From an uncultured Planctomycetota bacterium (GTDB taxonomy: Bacteria; Planctomycetota; UBA1135; GCA-002686595), in NCBI GenBank assembly GCA_903928115.1, contig CAIYPP010000110.1, forward strand, positions 1 to 44,203: DNA of 44,203 nucleotides, written 5' to 3'. Shown here piece by piece: positions 8,344 to 15,387 of this stretch; the first letter of the stretch is position 1; the number at the start of each line of letters is the position of its first letter. Position numbers and translations under genes: made by a program. The notes under the pieces are model-generated. The model had not been told where the DNA came from. It worked only from the letters and a program-made list of their open reading frames with translations, and did no database searches.

Positions 8344-10764
8344 ATGGAAGTCCTGCTCACGTGGCTCGGATGCGGTCTGGCAGCGCTGGCGTCGTTCACG
8401 GTCCTCGCCAGCCTCAGGCGACCGTTTCTCGGCGCCGTGGTCGCCGCGGCGGCCGTGCTCGCAACCCTGCGGCTGCAGGGACTCGACGGAATCGCCTTCC
8501 AAGGGCTCGGCTACGCGCTGGTCGGCGTCACCCTCATCTACGCGCTGCGGCCCCTGCGCCGTGCGCTCGTCACGCGGCCGCTGTTCCCACTCGTGAAGTC
8601 GATCCTGCCGAAGATGAGCGAGACCGAGAAGGCCGCGCTCGACGCTGGGACGATCGGCTGGGACGGAGAGCTCTTCAGCGGCGCGCCCCGCATGCGCGAG
8701 CTTCTGAATGCGAAGCTGCGCGACCTCGACGAACGCGAGCGGGCGTTCCTGCGCGAGAAGCTCGACCCGCTGTGCGCGCGGCTCGACGACGACGAGGTGA
8801 CGCGCGCTGGGAACCTCTCGCCGGAGATCTGGAGCGAGATCCGCGCATCGGGCCTGATGGGGATGATCATCCCTCGCAGCTACGGCGGCCTCGAGTTCTC
8901 GGCTCGCATGCAGTCGACCGTCGTCGCGCGACTGAGCTCGCGCTGCGTCACGGCGGCGGTGACGGTGATGGTGCCGAACTCGCTCGGCCCCGCGGAGCTG
9001 CTGCTGCACTACGGGACGGAGGAACAAAAAGAGCACTGGTTGCCGCGCCTCGCACGGGGAGAAGAGATCCCGTGCTTCGCACTCACCGAGCCGTGGGCCG
9101 GCTCCGACGCGGCGTCGATGCGCAGCGAGGGGGTGGTGTGCCGCGGGACGTTCGAAGGACGCTCGGTGCTCGGCATGCGGCTCACTTGGGAGAAGCGCTA
9201 CATCACGCTCGCGCCGATCGCGACGGTGCTCGGACTCGCATTCAAGCTGCGCGACCCGGAGCGCTTGCTCGGCGGCGAGGTCGAGCTCGGCATCACCTGC
9301 GCGCTGATCCCCGTTTCCACGCCGGGCGTGATCACGGGCGAGCGGCACGATCCGCTCGGGATTCCGTTCATGAACGGTCCCACGCGCGGACGCGACGTGT
9401 TCGTTCCGCTCGAGTTCATCATCGGCGGGCCGAAGATGGCGGGGCGCGGCTGGGTGATGCTGATGCAGTGTCTCGCGGCGGGCCGAGGCGTCTCGCTCCC
9501 CGCGCTGTCCGCCGGCGCCGCGCAGCTCGCGGTGCGCGTGACGAGCGCGCACGCGAGCGTGCGAGAACAGTTCTCGCTGCCCATCGGACGCTTCGAGGGC
9601 GTCGAAGCCAAGCTCGGACGGATCGGCGGCCTCGCCTACACGATCGACGCAGCACGCGTGCTCACGCTCGGCGCCCTCGATGCGGGTGAGAAGCCCGCCG
9701 TCGTGACCGCCATCATGAAGGCCTACACCACCGAAGCGATGCGAAGCATCGTCAACGATGCGATGGACGTCGTCGGTGGCAACGGGATCTGCCGCGGCCC
9801 GAGCAACACGCTGGCGCACGCGTACCAGTCGCTGCCCATCGGCATCACGGTCGAGGGCGCCAACATCCTGACGCGCTCGATGATCATCTTCGGCCAAGGT
9901 GCGATCCGCTGTCACCCGTGGGTGCAGCGCGAGCTCGCCGCTGCCGAACGCGGCGACCTCGCCGAGTTCGACGAAGCGTTCTGGGGGCACGTCGGGCACG
10001 TCTTCACGAATGCGTCACGCGCCTGGCTGCTCGGCCTGAGCGGCGGAACGCTTACGAACGGTGGCATGCGCGGCGTCGCAGGACCGTACGCCCGCGCTCT
10101 CGTGCGCTACAGCGCCGCGTTTGCGTTCACCGCGGATGTCGCGATGGGAACGCTCGGAGCGTCCCTCAAGCGCAAAGAGAACCTGAGCGGTCGGCTCGCG
10201 GACGCGTTGGCTTGGCTGTACTTGGGCTCGGCAGTGCTGAAGCGCTTCCACGACGCCGGACAGCCGCCGGCGCAGCGCGACGCCTTCCGCTACGCGATGG
10301 AGAACGCGCTCTACGAAGTCGAGCACGCGCTCGACGGTCTCTTGGACAACTTGCCCCAACGCACCGTGGCGCTCGCTCTGCGGCCGGTGCTCTTCCCGCT
10401 CGGCGCGCGACGACGTCCGCCGAGCGATCGACGCTGCAGCGCCGTCGCTCGCGGACTCCTCGACGACGGTGAGCTGCGGCGTGTGCTCGGCGAGCTCGTC
10501 TACGAGCCTGCGCGCGACGAAGCGGGGCTCGGCGCGCTCGAATCCGCCCTCGGGGCCGTGGTCACGGCGCGCGCGGCGCGCGAGCGAATCAAGGACGCGC
10601 AGCGCCGAGGCGCGTTGCCGCGGAACACCGGCGATGTCGTCCAGACCGCGCTGGAACAGGGCGTGATCTCGAACTCCGACGCCGACATCCTCCGCGCCGC
10701 GGAGCGTGCGCGCGATCGAGCGATTCAAGTCGACGCCTTCCCGCGCGCTACGCTGGAGCGATGA
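8344..10764 (+). CDS. fadE: acyl-CoA dehydrogenase, FadE type
   Basis: An 806-residue flavoenzyme for the first step of fatty-acid beta-oxidation (acyl-CoA to trans-2-enoyl-CoA). Order: N-terminal hydrophobic segments (residues about 1-75), acyl-CoA dehydrogenase N-terminal and middle domains (FALTEPWAGSDAASM near residue 245), C-terminal helical domain (VVGGNGICRGPSNTLAHAYQ near 475, ITVEGANILTRSMIIFGQGA), and the extra C-terminal FadE extension (about 540-806). The length is close to E. coli FadE (814). The start at ATG 8344 has a good ribosome site GAAGGAG at 8332-8338. A TATAAG hexamer lies at 8298-8303. The stop overlaps the ybaK start as ATGA. Probably cytoplasmic-membrane associated. 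Confidence 0.92.
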   Translation: MEVLLTWLGCGLAALASFTVLASLRRPFLGAVVAAAAVLATLRLQGLDGIAFQGLGYALVGVTLIYALRPLRRALVTRPLFPLVKSILPKMSETEKAALDAGTIGWDGELFSGAPRMRELLNAKLRDLDERERAFLREKLDPLCARLDDDEVTRAGNLSPEIWSEIRASGLMGMIIPRSYGGLEFSARMQSTVVARLSSRCVTAAVTVMVPNSLGPAELLLHYGTEEQKEHWLPRLARGEEIPCFALTEPWAGSDAASMRSEGVVCRGTFEGRSVLGMRLTWEKRYITLAPIATVLGLAFKLRDPERLLGGEVELGITCALIPVSTPGVITGERHDPLGIPFMNGPTRGRDVFVPLEFIIGGPKMAGRGWVMLMQCLAAGRGVSLPALSAGAAQLAVRVTSAHASVREQFSLPIGRFEGVEAKLGRIGGLAYTIDAARVLTLGALDAGEKPAVVTAIMKAYTTEAMRSIVNDAMDVVGGNGICRGPSNTLAHAYQSLPIGITVEGANILTRSMIIFGQGAIRCHPWVQRELAAAERGDLAEFDEAFWGHVGHVFTNASRAWLLGLSGGTLTNGGMRGVAGPYARALVRYSAAFAFTADVAMGTLGASLKRKENLSGRLADALAWLYLGSAVLKRFHDAGQPPAQRDAFRYAMENALYEVEHALDGLLDNLPQRTVALALRPVLFPLGARRRPPSDRRCSAVARGLLDDGELRRVLGELVYEPARDEAGLGALESALGAVVTARAARERIKDAQRRGALPRNTGDVVQTALEQGVISNSDADILRAAERARDRAIQVDAFPRATLER

Positions 10765-11246
10765 GCACCAAGTATCCGGTGACGCAGGCGATCCGCGCTC
10801 TGCGAGCGGCGAACGTCGCCTTCGAGGCGCACGAGTACGCCTACGTCGAAAAGGGCGGAACCTCGGCGTCGTCCGCGGCACTCGGAGTTCCGGAGCACGC
10901 CGTGATCAAGACGCTCGTGCTCGAAGACGACGCACGCGAGCCGCTCGTCGTGCTCATGCATGGCGACAAGCAAGTCTCGACGCGCAACCTCGCCCGTCAG
11001 ATCGGCGCGCGCAGCGTGCAGCCCTGCAGGCCCGAGGTCGCGGATCGACACTCGGGCTATCAAGTCGGCGGGACGAGCCCGTTCGGCACCAAGCGCGCGA
11101 TGAAGGTCTACATGGAGCGCACGATCCTCGAGCTGCCGCGGATCTGGATCAACGGCGGGCGCCGCGGCTTCCTCGTCTCGCTCGATCCGAAAGAAGCCGC
11201 GCGCGTGCTGCAGCCGGTGCTCGTCGACGTGGCGACGGATGCCTGA
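10761..11246 (+). CDS. ybaK: Cys-tRNA(Pro)/aminoacyl-tRNA deacylase, YbaK/EbsC family
   Basis: A 161-residue YbaK-type protein that hydrolyses mischarged Cys-tRNA(Pro) or related aminoacyl-tRNAs. The family Lys is in HAVIKTLVL, and the substrate-loop motif is GGTSPFGTKRAM, followed by LPRIWINGGRRGFLVSLDP. It overlaps the fadE stop by ATGA, so it can be translated from the fadE mRNA. A hexamer TACGCT at 10749-10754, 7 nt before the ATG, could also give its own leaderless transcript. No functional link with fadE is known. Full length. Confidence 0.9.
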   Translation: MSTKYPVTQAIRALRAANVAFEAHEYAYVEKGGTSASSAALGVPEHAVIKTLVLEDDAREPLVVLMHGDKQVSTRNLARQIGARSVQPCRPEVADRHSGYQVGGTSPFGTKRAMKVYMERTILELPRIWINGGRRGFLVSLDPKEAARVLQPVLVDVATDA

Positions 11247-11265
11247 CTCCGCCGACGCAAGCTCT

Positions 11266-11271
11266 TAGACT
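11266..11271 (+). promoter_or_regulatory. -10-like hexamer TAGACT before the FG-GAP/ASPIC gene
   Basis: TAGACT ends 9 nt before ATG 11280, in the 33-nt gap after ybaK, with no ribosome site between. It suggests a leaderless start for the 11280-15378 operon. No convincing -35 is seen. Confidence 0.45.
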
Positions 11272-11279
11272 GTGGCGCG

Positions 11280-13001
11280 ATGCCCCCCCACCGCGCAGCA
11301 GCTCTCGCTCTCACGCTCTCCACGCTCGCCTGCTCGCGCGAGGCGAACCCACCGGCCGCGACCGTCGGCAGCATCGTGTTCGCCGAAGTTGGAGAGCGCG
11401 CGGGGCTCACGCTGGTGCAGGTGAGCGGCGATGCGCGGCGCTGGTACATCCCTGAGAGCAATGGCACGGGCGCTGCGTGGCTCGACTACGACGGCGACGG
11501 CGACATGGATCTGTTCCTCGGCAATGGGCAGCCGGTGCGCTATCTCGACAACGGGGCCAAGCTCGAGGTCGTACGCTCCGCGCGCTGCGCGCTCTACCGC
11601 AACGACGGCGACTTGCGCTTCACCGACGTCAGCGAAGCCGCCGGATGCGCTCGCAAGGATTGGGTGCAGGCCATCGCGACCGCGGACGTCGACAACGACG
11701 GCGATACGGACCTCTACCTCGGCTGCCTTGGCCCCGACGTGCTCCTTCGCAACGACGGCGGAACGTTCGTCGACGCGACGGCGGAGAGCGGGATTCGCAA
11801 CGACCTCTGGGGCGCGGGCGCGGCGTTCGCGGATGTCGACAACGACGGCTGGCTCGACCTGTACGTCGCGAACTACTGCCTCTTTGACTTCGAGAACCCG
11901 CCGAACAAGGGCGTGCGCAACGTGATCAAGGAGATCGAGGTCGCGTGGGGCCCGGAGGAAGAGAACAAGAAGGGCTTCAACCCCGGTGCACCCGACGTGC
12001 TCTTTCTGGGCATCGGCGGCGGCAAGTTCCGCGAGGCGACGGCAGAGCGCGGGCTTGTGCTGCCGAAGGCGCTGTGCTCGTACGCGGCGGTGTTCAGCGA
12101 CATCGACTCCGACGGGGATCAAGACCTCTTGGTCGGCAACGACATGCAGCCCTCCAACCTGTTCGTGAACGACGGACGAGGCTACTTCCGCGAAGAGGGT
12201 GCGGCGCGCGGGTTCGCACTCGGTGCCGATGGGCGCGCGACGAGCGCGATGGGGCTCGTGCCCGAAGACGTCGACTTCGACGGCGACTTCGACGTCGTGC
12301 GCACGAACTTCGACTTCGAGCCCAATTCCCTGCACGTGAACGACGGCACGGGTCACTTCGCGGATCGTGCGCGGCCGCTCGGCCTCGCGGCGGGCTCCGT
12401 CGACAAGCTCGGCTGGGGCGCGGGCTTCCTCGATGCGGAGTGCGACGGGGACCTCGACCTCCTGATCGCCAATGGGCACGTCTATCCGCAGGCCAAGGAG
12501 GTCGGCATGAGCGGCTGGAAGATGGAAACCCAGCTCTACGAAGCGGTCCGAGGCAGCAGCGGCAGCGTGGTGTGGCTCGACGCGACCGTGCGCATCGGCG
12601 GCGGACTGGAAGGACTGCACTCGGCGCGCGGGCTCGCGCTCGGCGACCCGGATGACGACGGGGATGTCGACGCACTCGTGACCGACCTCGACGAGCGGCC
12701 GCGCCTCTTGGAGAACCGCTCCGTGCGCGGCGGTCACTGGCTCGCCGTGCGCCTGCGCGGAACGCGCTCGAATCGAGATGGAATCGGCGCAAAGGTCCGC
12801 GTGAGCGCGGGCGGCCGGACTTGGACGCGGGAGCTGCGCCTCAGCTCGGGCCTGTACTCCTCGCATGACCCGCGGCTCCACTTTGGCCTCGGACCTGTCT
12901 CGAAGATCGACTCGCTCGAGGTCGAGTGGCCCAGCGGAGCGCGCTCGGCGGTGGCGGGTCCGGCGCTCGACAGTATCCTCGTCGTGCCCGAGGAGCCCTG
13001 A
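11280..13001 (+). CDS. FG-GAP/VCBS repeat protein with C-terminal ASPIC/UnbV domain (CRTAC1-like), probable lipoprotein
   Basis: A 573-residue exported protein. The N-terminus has a hydrophobic stretch ending in LSTLACS, a poor but possible lipobox (T-L-A-C). At least seven calcium-binding FG-GAP-type motifs follow between residues about 68 and 465 (DYDGDGDMDLFLGNG, DVDNDGDTDLYLG, DVDNDGWLDLYVAN, DIDSDGDQDLLVGND, DVDFDGDFDVV, DAECDGDLDLLIANG, DPDDDGDVDALVTD), forming a beta-propeller. The C-terminal 90 residues are an ASPIC/UnbV domain (DGIGAKVRV, LSSGLYSSHDPRLHFGLG, VEWPSGARS). Such proteins are common in planctomycetes and their relatives; their function is mostly unknown (binding or adhesion). 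The stop is 5 nt before the radical SAM gene, so the two are probably in one operon. Confidence 0.85.
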   Translation: MPPHRAAALALTLSTLACSREANPPAATVGSIVFAEVGERAGLTLVQVSGDARRWYIPESNGTGAAWLDYDGDGDMDLFLGNGQPVRYLDNGAKLEVVRSARCALYRNDGDLRFTDVSEAAGCARKDWVQAIATADVDNDGDTDLYLGCLGPDVLLRNDGGTFVDATAESGIRNDLWGAGAAFADVDNDGWLDLYVANYCLFDFENPPNKGVRNVIKEIEVAWGPEEENKKGFNPGAPDVLFLGIGGGKFREATAERGLVLPKALCSYAAVFSDIDSDGDQDLLVGNDMQPSNLFVNDGRGYFREEGAARGFALGADGRATSAMGLVPEDVDFDGDFDVVRTNFDFEPNSLHVNDGTGHFADRARPLGLAAGSVDKLGWGAGFLDAECDGDLDLLIANGHVYPQAKEVGMSGWKMETQLYEAVRGSSGSVVWLDATVRIGGGLEGLHSARGLALGDPDDDGDVDALVTDLDERPRLLENRSVRGGHWLAVRLRGTRSNRDGIGAKVRVSAGGRTWTRELRLSSGLYSSHDPRLHFGLGPVSKIDSLEVEWPSGARSAVAGPALDSILVVPEEP

Positions 13002-13006
13002 ACCGC

Positions 13007-15208
13007 ATGAAAGTCGCGCTCGTCTTTCCCCCGCAGGGACACTTCACTCAGCCCTACCTGAGCCTGCCGTCACTCGCGGCGTACCTGCGCGCTCACGACG
13101 TCGGACAGGTCGAGATGTTCGACGAGAGCATCCTCGCGTACGACCACTTCCTCTCGAAGGAGCGGCTGCAGCGCTCGCTCTCGCGGATCCGCGCGCGCGA
13201 GCGCATGGCCGAGCTCGACGCGAAGGACGAGCTCCTCTTCTCCGACATGGAGCAGTATCAGGTGCTCTCGGAGATCGATCTGATCGGCGCGAGCGTCGCC
13301 GAGAGCATCGAGGAAGCCAAGCGCGTGCTCCGCACCAAGGAGTTGTTCTACGACTACGAGCGCTACCTCTGGGCCGGACGCACGCTCGAGCAGGGCTTGC
13401 GCATCATCTCGACGGAGTTCGCGCCCAGCCGGCTGACGGCGCACGGATTCGTGATGCGCTACTCGGTCGAGCGCAGCTCGGAGATCCTCGCGGGCACGGC
13501 GGACGAGAAGGAAAACCCCTTCATCGAGTACTTCCGCGAGCACACCCTGCCGCGCCTGCGCGCGCTCGACCCCGACCTCGTCGGCATCTCGCTCACGTTC
13601 CCGAGCCAAGCGATCCCCGCGTTCACGCTCGCGCGGATGATCAAGGAGTGGAAGCCTTCGGTCCACATCACCGTCGGCGGCGGACTGCTCGCGTACGTCG
13701 CGGAGAAGCTCAGCAAGCGCCCCGAGGTGTGGGGCGTGATCGACAGCTTCATCATGCTCGAAGGCGAAGGCCCGCTGCTGGCCCTGTGCCGCGAGATCGA
13801 GAGCGGACGGCGCGACCTCGCGTCGATCCCCAACATGATCTGGTGCGGGCCCGATGGCGAGGTGCGGCACAACACCCACCGTGATCCGCTCGACATCAAG
13901 ACGCTTCCCACGCCGGACTTCGATGGGATGCCGCTGGAGAAGTACTTCTCGCCCGAGCTCGTGCTGCCGCTCGCGATCACGCGCGGTTGCTACTGGGGCA
14001 AGTGCGTGTTCTGCACGCTCTACACGGTGATCGGGCCGGGATACCGCGGGCGCGCGATCGACCAGACCGTCGAGGACATGCGCAAGCTCTCGGAGAAGTA
14101 CAAGACCAAGCACTTCTACCTCGCGATCGAGGACCTGCCGCCCAACATGGCCGCGCGCCTGCCGCAGGCGATTCTGGACGCGGGGCTCGACGTCGACTGG
14201 TGGTGCGATGCGCGCCTCGAACACGAGGCGTTCACACAGGAAGTCTGCGACGCGATGGCCAAGGCGGGCTGCAAGCGCATCGCCTTTGGCTACGAGAGTT
14301 CGTCCCGGCGCGTGCTCGCGCGCATGTGCAAGGGCATCGACCCCGACAAGTCGATCGAGCTCGTCCGGCGTGTCCGCAAGTCGGGCATCTCCGTGACCCT
14401 CTACGTGATGATCGGCTTCCCCACCGAGACACGCGACGAGGCGCGCGAGACGCTGCAGACCATCCTCGCCAACCGCGACGCGATCCAAGAGGTGAGCGTG
14501 CGTGTCTTCTACCTCGACGAGTCGAGCGAGATCTTCAAGCGCCGCGAGGAGTTCGACATCGTCGAGATCTACCCCGACGCGGCCGCGGACCTTCAGGTCT
14601 ACTACGACTTCAAGTGCTCGAGCGGCATGAGCCGCCGCGAGGCGCGCGACACGTATCTGGAGTTCACGCGCGCGCTGCGCTCACACTTCCCCGTGTTCCA
14701 GAACACGAACATGCTCTACCACGAGCTGAAGAGCCACTACTTCCTCTACCTCGCGCGCGCGGGGAGCTGGGAGAAGCTCTGCGCCGACGTGCTCGAACGT
14801 CCGCGCGGCGCAGCGGCGGGCGCGAAGCGACCGCTTCGACGCCGCGAGCTCGCACGACTCCCGCTGCGCTACGACCGCGCGCAGATCGACCAGCGGCTCT
14901 CCTCGATCGACTCGGCGACACTGCGCCCCCGCTACCAGTCCGACCTCATCGAGGACGAAGACCGCGCCCGCTTCGACCGCGAGCTGCCGCGCGAGCAACC
15001 GAGCGATGCGACGCTCGTGTATGACCCCGCGACGGGGGAAGTGCAGTGCTTCTCCGCGGCGGCGGCTCTGCTCCTCGAGCGCTGCGACGGCACGCGCACG
15101 GTCGAGCAGGTGATCGAGATCGTTCCCCACGAAGTGCGCAGCGAGGCGCTGCGCTGCGTCGAGGACATGCACAAGGCCCGGCTCTTCGAGCAGGAGAACG
15201 CCCGATGA
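13007..15208 (+). CDS. B12-binding-type radical SAM enzyme with C-terminal PqqD-like (RRE) domain
   Basis: A 733-residue protein. Residues 1-30 plus about 185-260 look like a split Rossmann/cobalamin-binding domain (VALVFPPQ, then PDLVGISLTFPS and HITVGGG). The radical SAM core starts at RGCYWGKCVFC with Cys328, Cys333 and Cys336 (CX4CX2C) and continues to YVMIGFPTET near 470. Residues about 669-733 resemble PqqD: LVYDPATGEVQCFSAAAALL followed by ERCDGTRTVEQVI, the peptide-binding fold used as a RiPP recognition element. The start at ATG 13007 has AGGAG at 12991-12995; the open frame continues upstream only through the previous gene. The stop overlaps ATG 15205 of a 57-residue peptide gene. 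It probably modifies that peptide by radical chemistry, perhaps C-methylation; this is inference. Confidence 0.82.
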   Translation: MKVALVFPPQGHFTQPYLSLPSLAAYLRAHDVGQVEMFDESILAYDHFLSKERLQRSLSRIRARERMAELDAKDELLFSDMEQYQVLSEIDLIGASVAESIEEAKRVLRTKELFYDYERYLWAGRTLEQGLRIISTEFAPSRLTAHGFVMRYSVERSSEILAGTADEKENPFIEYFREHTLPRLRALDPDLVGISLTFPSQAIPAFTLARMIKEWKPSVHITVGGGLLAYVAEKLSKRPEVWGVIDSFIMLEGEGPLLALCREIESGRRDLASIPNMIWCGPDGEVRHNTHRDPLDIKTLPTPDFDGMPLEKYFSPELVLPLAITRGCYWGKCVFCTLYTVIGPGYRGRAIDQTVEDMRKLSEKYKTKHFYLAIEDLPPNMAARLPQAILDAGLDVDWWCDARLEHEAFTQEVCDAMAKAGCKRIAFGYESSSRRVLARMCKGIDPDKSIELVRRVRKSGISVTLYVMIGFPTETRDEARETLQTILANRDAIQEVSVRVFYLDESSEIFKRREEFDIVEIYPDAAADLQVYYDFKCSSGMSRREARDTYLEFTRALRSHFPVFQNTNMLYHELKSHYFLYLARAGSWEKLCADVLERPRGAAAGAKRPLRRRELARLPLRYDRAQIDQRLSSIDSATLRPRYQSDLIEDEDRARFDRELPREQPSDATLVYDPATGEVQCFSAAAALLLERCDGTRTVEQVIEIVPHEVRSEALRCVEDMHKARLFEQENAR

Positions 15209-15378
15209 AGGAACAGCGCAAGGACGAAGAGTCGAAGGACAACGCGGCCGCGACGCCGGAAGCCAAGACCCCGCCGCCCACGGAGTCGAAAAAGCCCGCG
15301 GGCTTGAACTATGTGTTCAAGATCGCGCCCGCGGACCCGAAGAACTCGTTCGACTTCGAGGACGTCGCGGACAAGTGA
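15205..15378 (+). CDS. 57-residue peptide, candidate substrate of the radical SAM/PqqD-like enzyme
   Basis: This tiny gene overlaps the radical SAM stop codon as ATGA (15205-15208), so it is translationally coupled. The N-terminal half is charged and low-complexity (MKEQRKDEESKDN, then Ala/Pro/Thr/Lys-rich), as in a disordered leader. The C-terminal part (AGLNYVFKIAPADPKN, then SFDFEDVADK) holds the only aromatic residues (Y, F, F, F). There is no Cys and no signal peptide. A neighbouring enzyme with a PqqD-like domain makes it a RiPP-precursor candidate. It could instead be a small accessory protein. A 7-bp hairpin (15393-15412) lies 15 nt past its stop, inside the end of the convergent protease gene, and may end transcription. 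Confidence 0.62.
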   Translation: MKEQRKDEESKDNAAATPEAKTPPPTESKKPAGLNYVFKIAPADPKNSFDFEDVADK

Positions 15379-15387
15379 GCGGCGCGC

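Noticed and set aside
5656..9999. A 1447-codon open frame on the minus strand
   Set aside because: It runs antisense to four well-supported plus-strand genes, has Arg/Glu/His-rich composition without domains, and is typical of the open antisense frames in very GC-rich DNA.
15046..15378. A longer 110-residue version of the small peptide starting inside the radical SAM gene
   Set aside because: The extra N-terminus overlaps the enzyme gene in another frame and has no family resemblance; the ATGA overlap at 15205 is the natural start.
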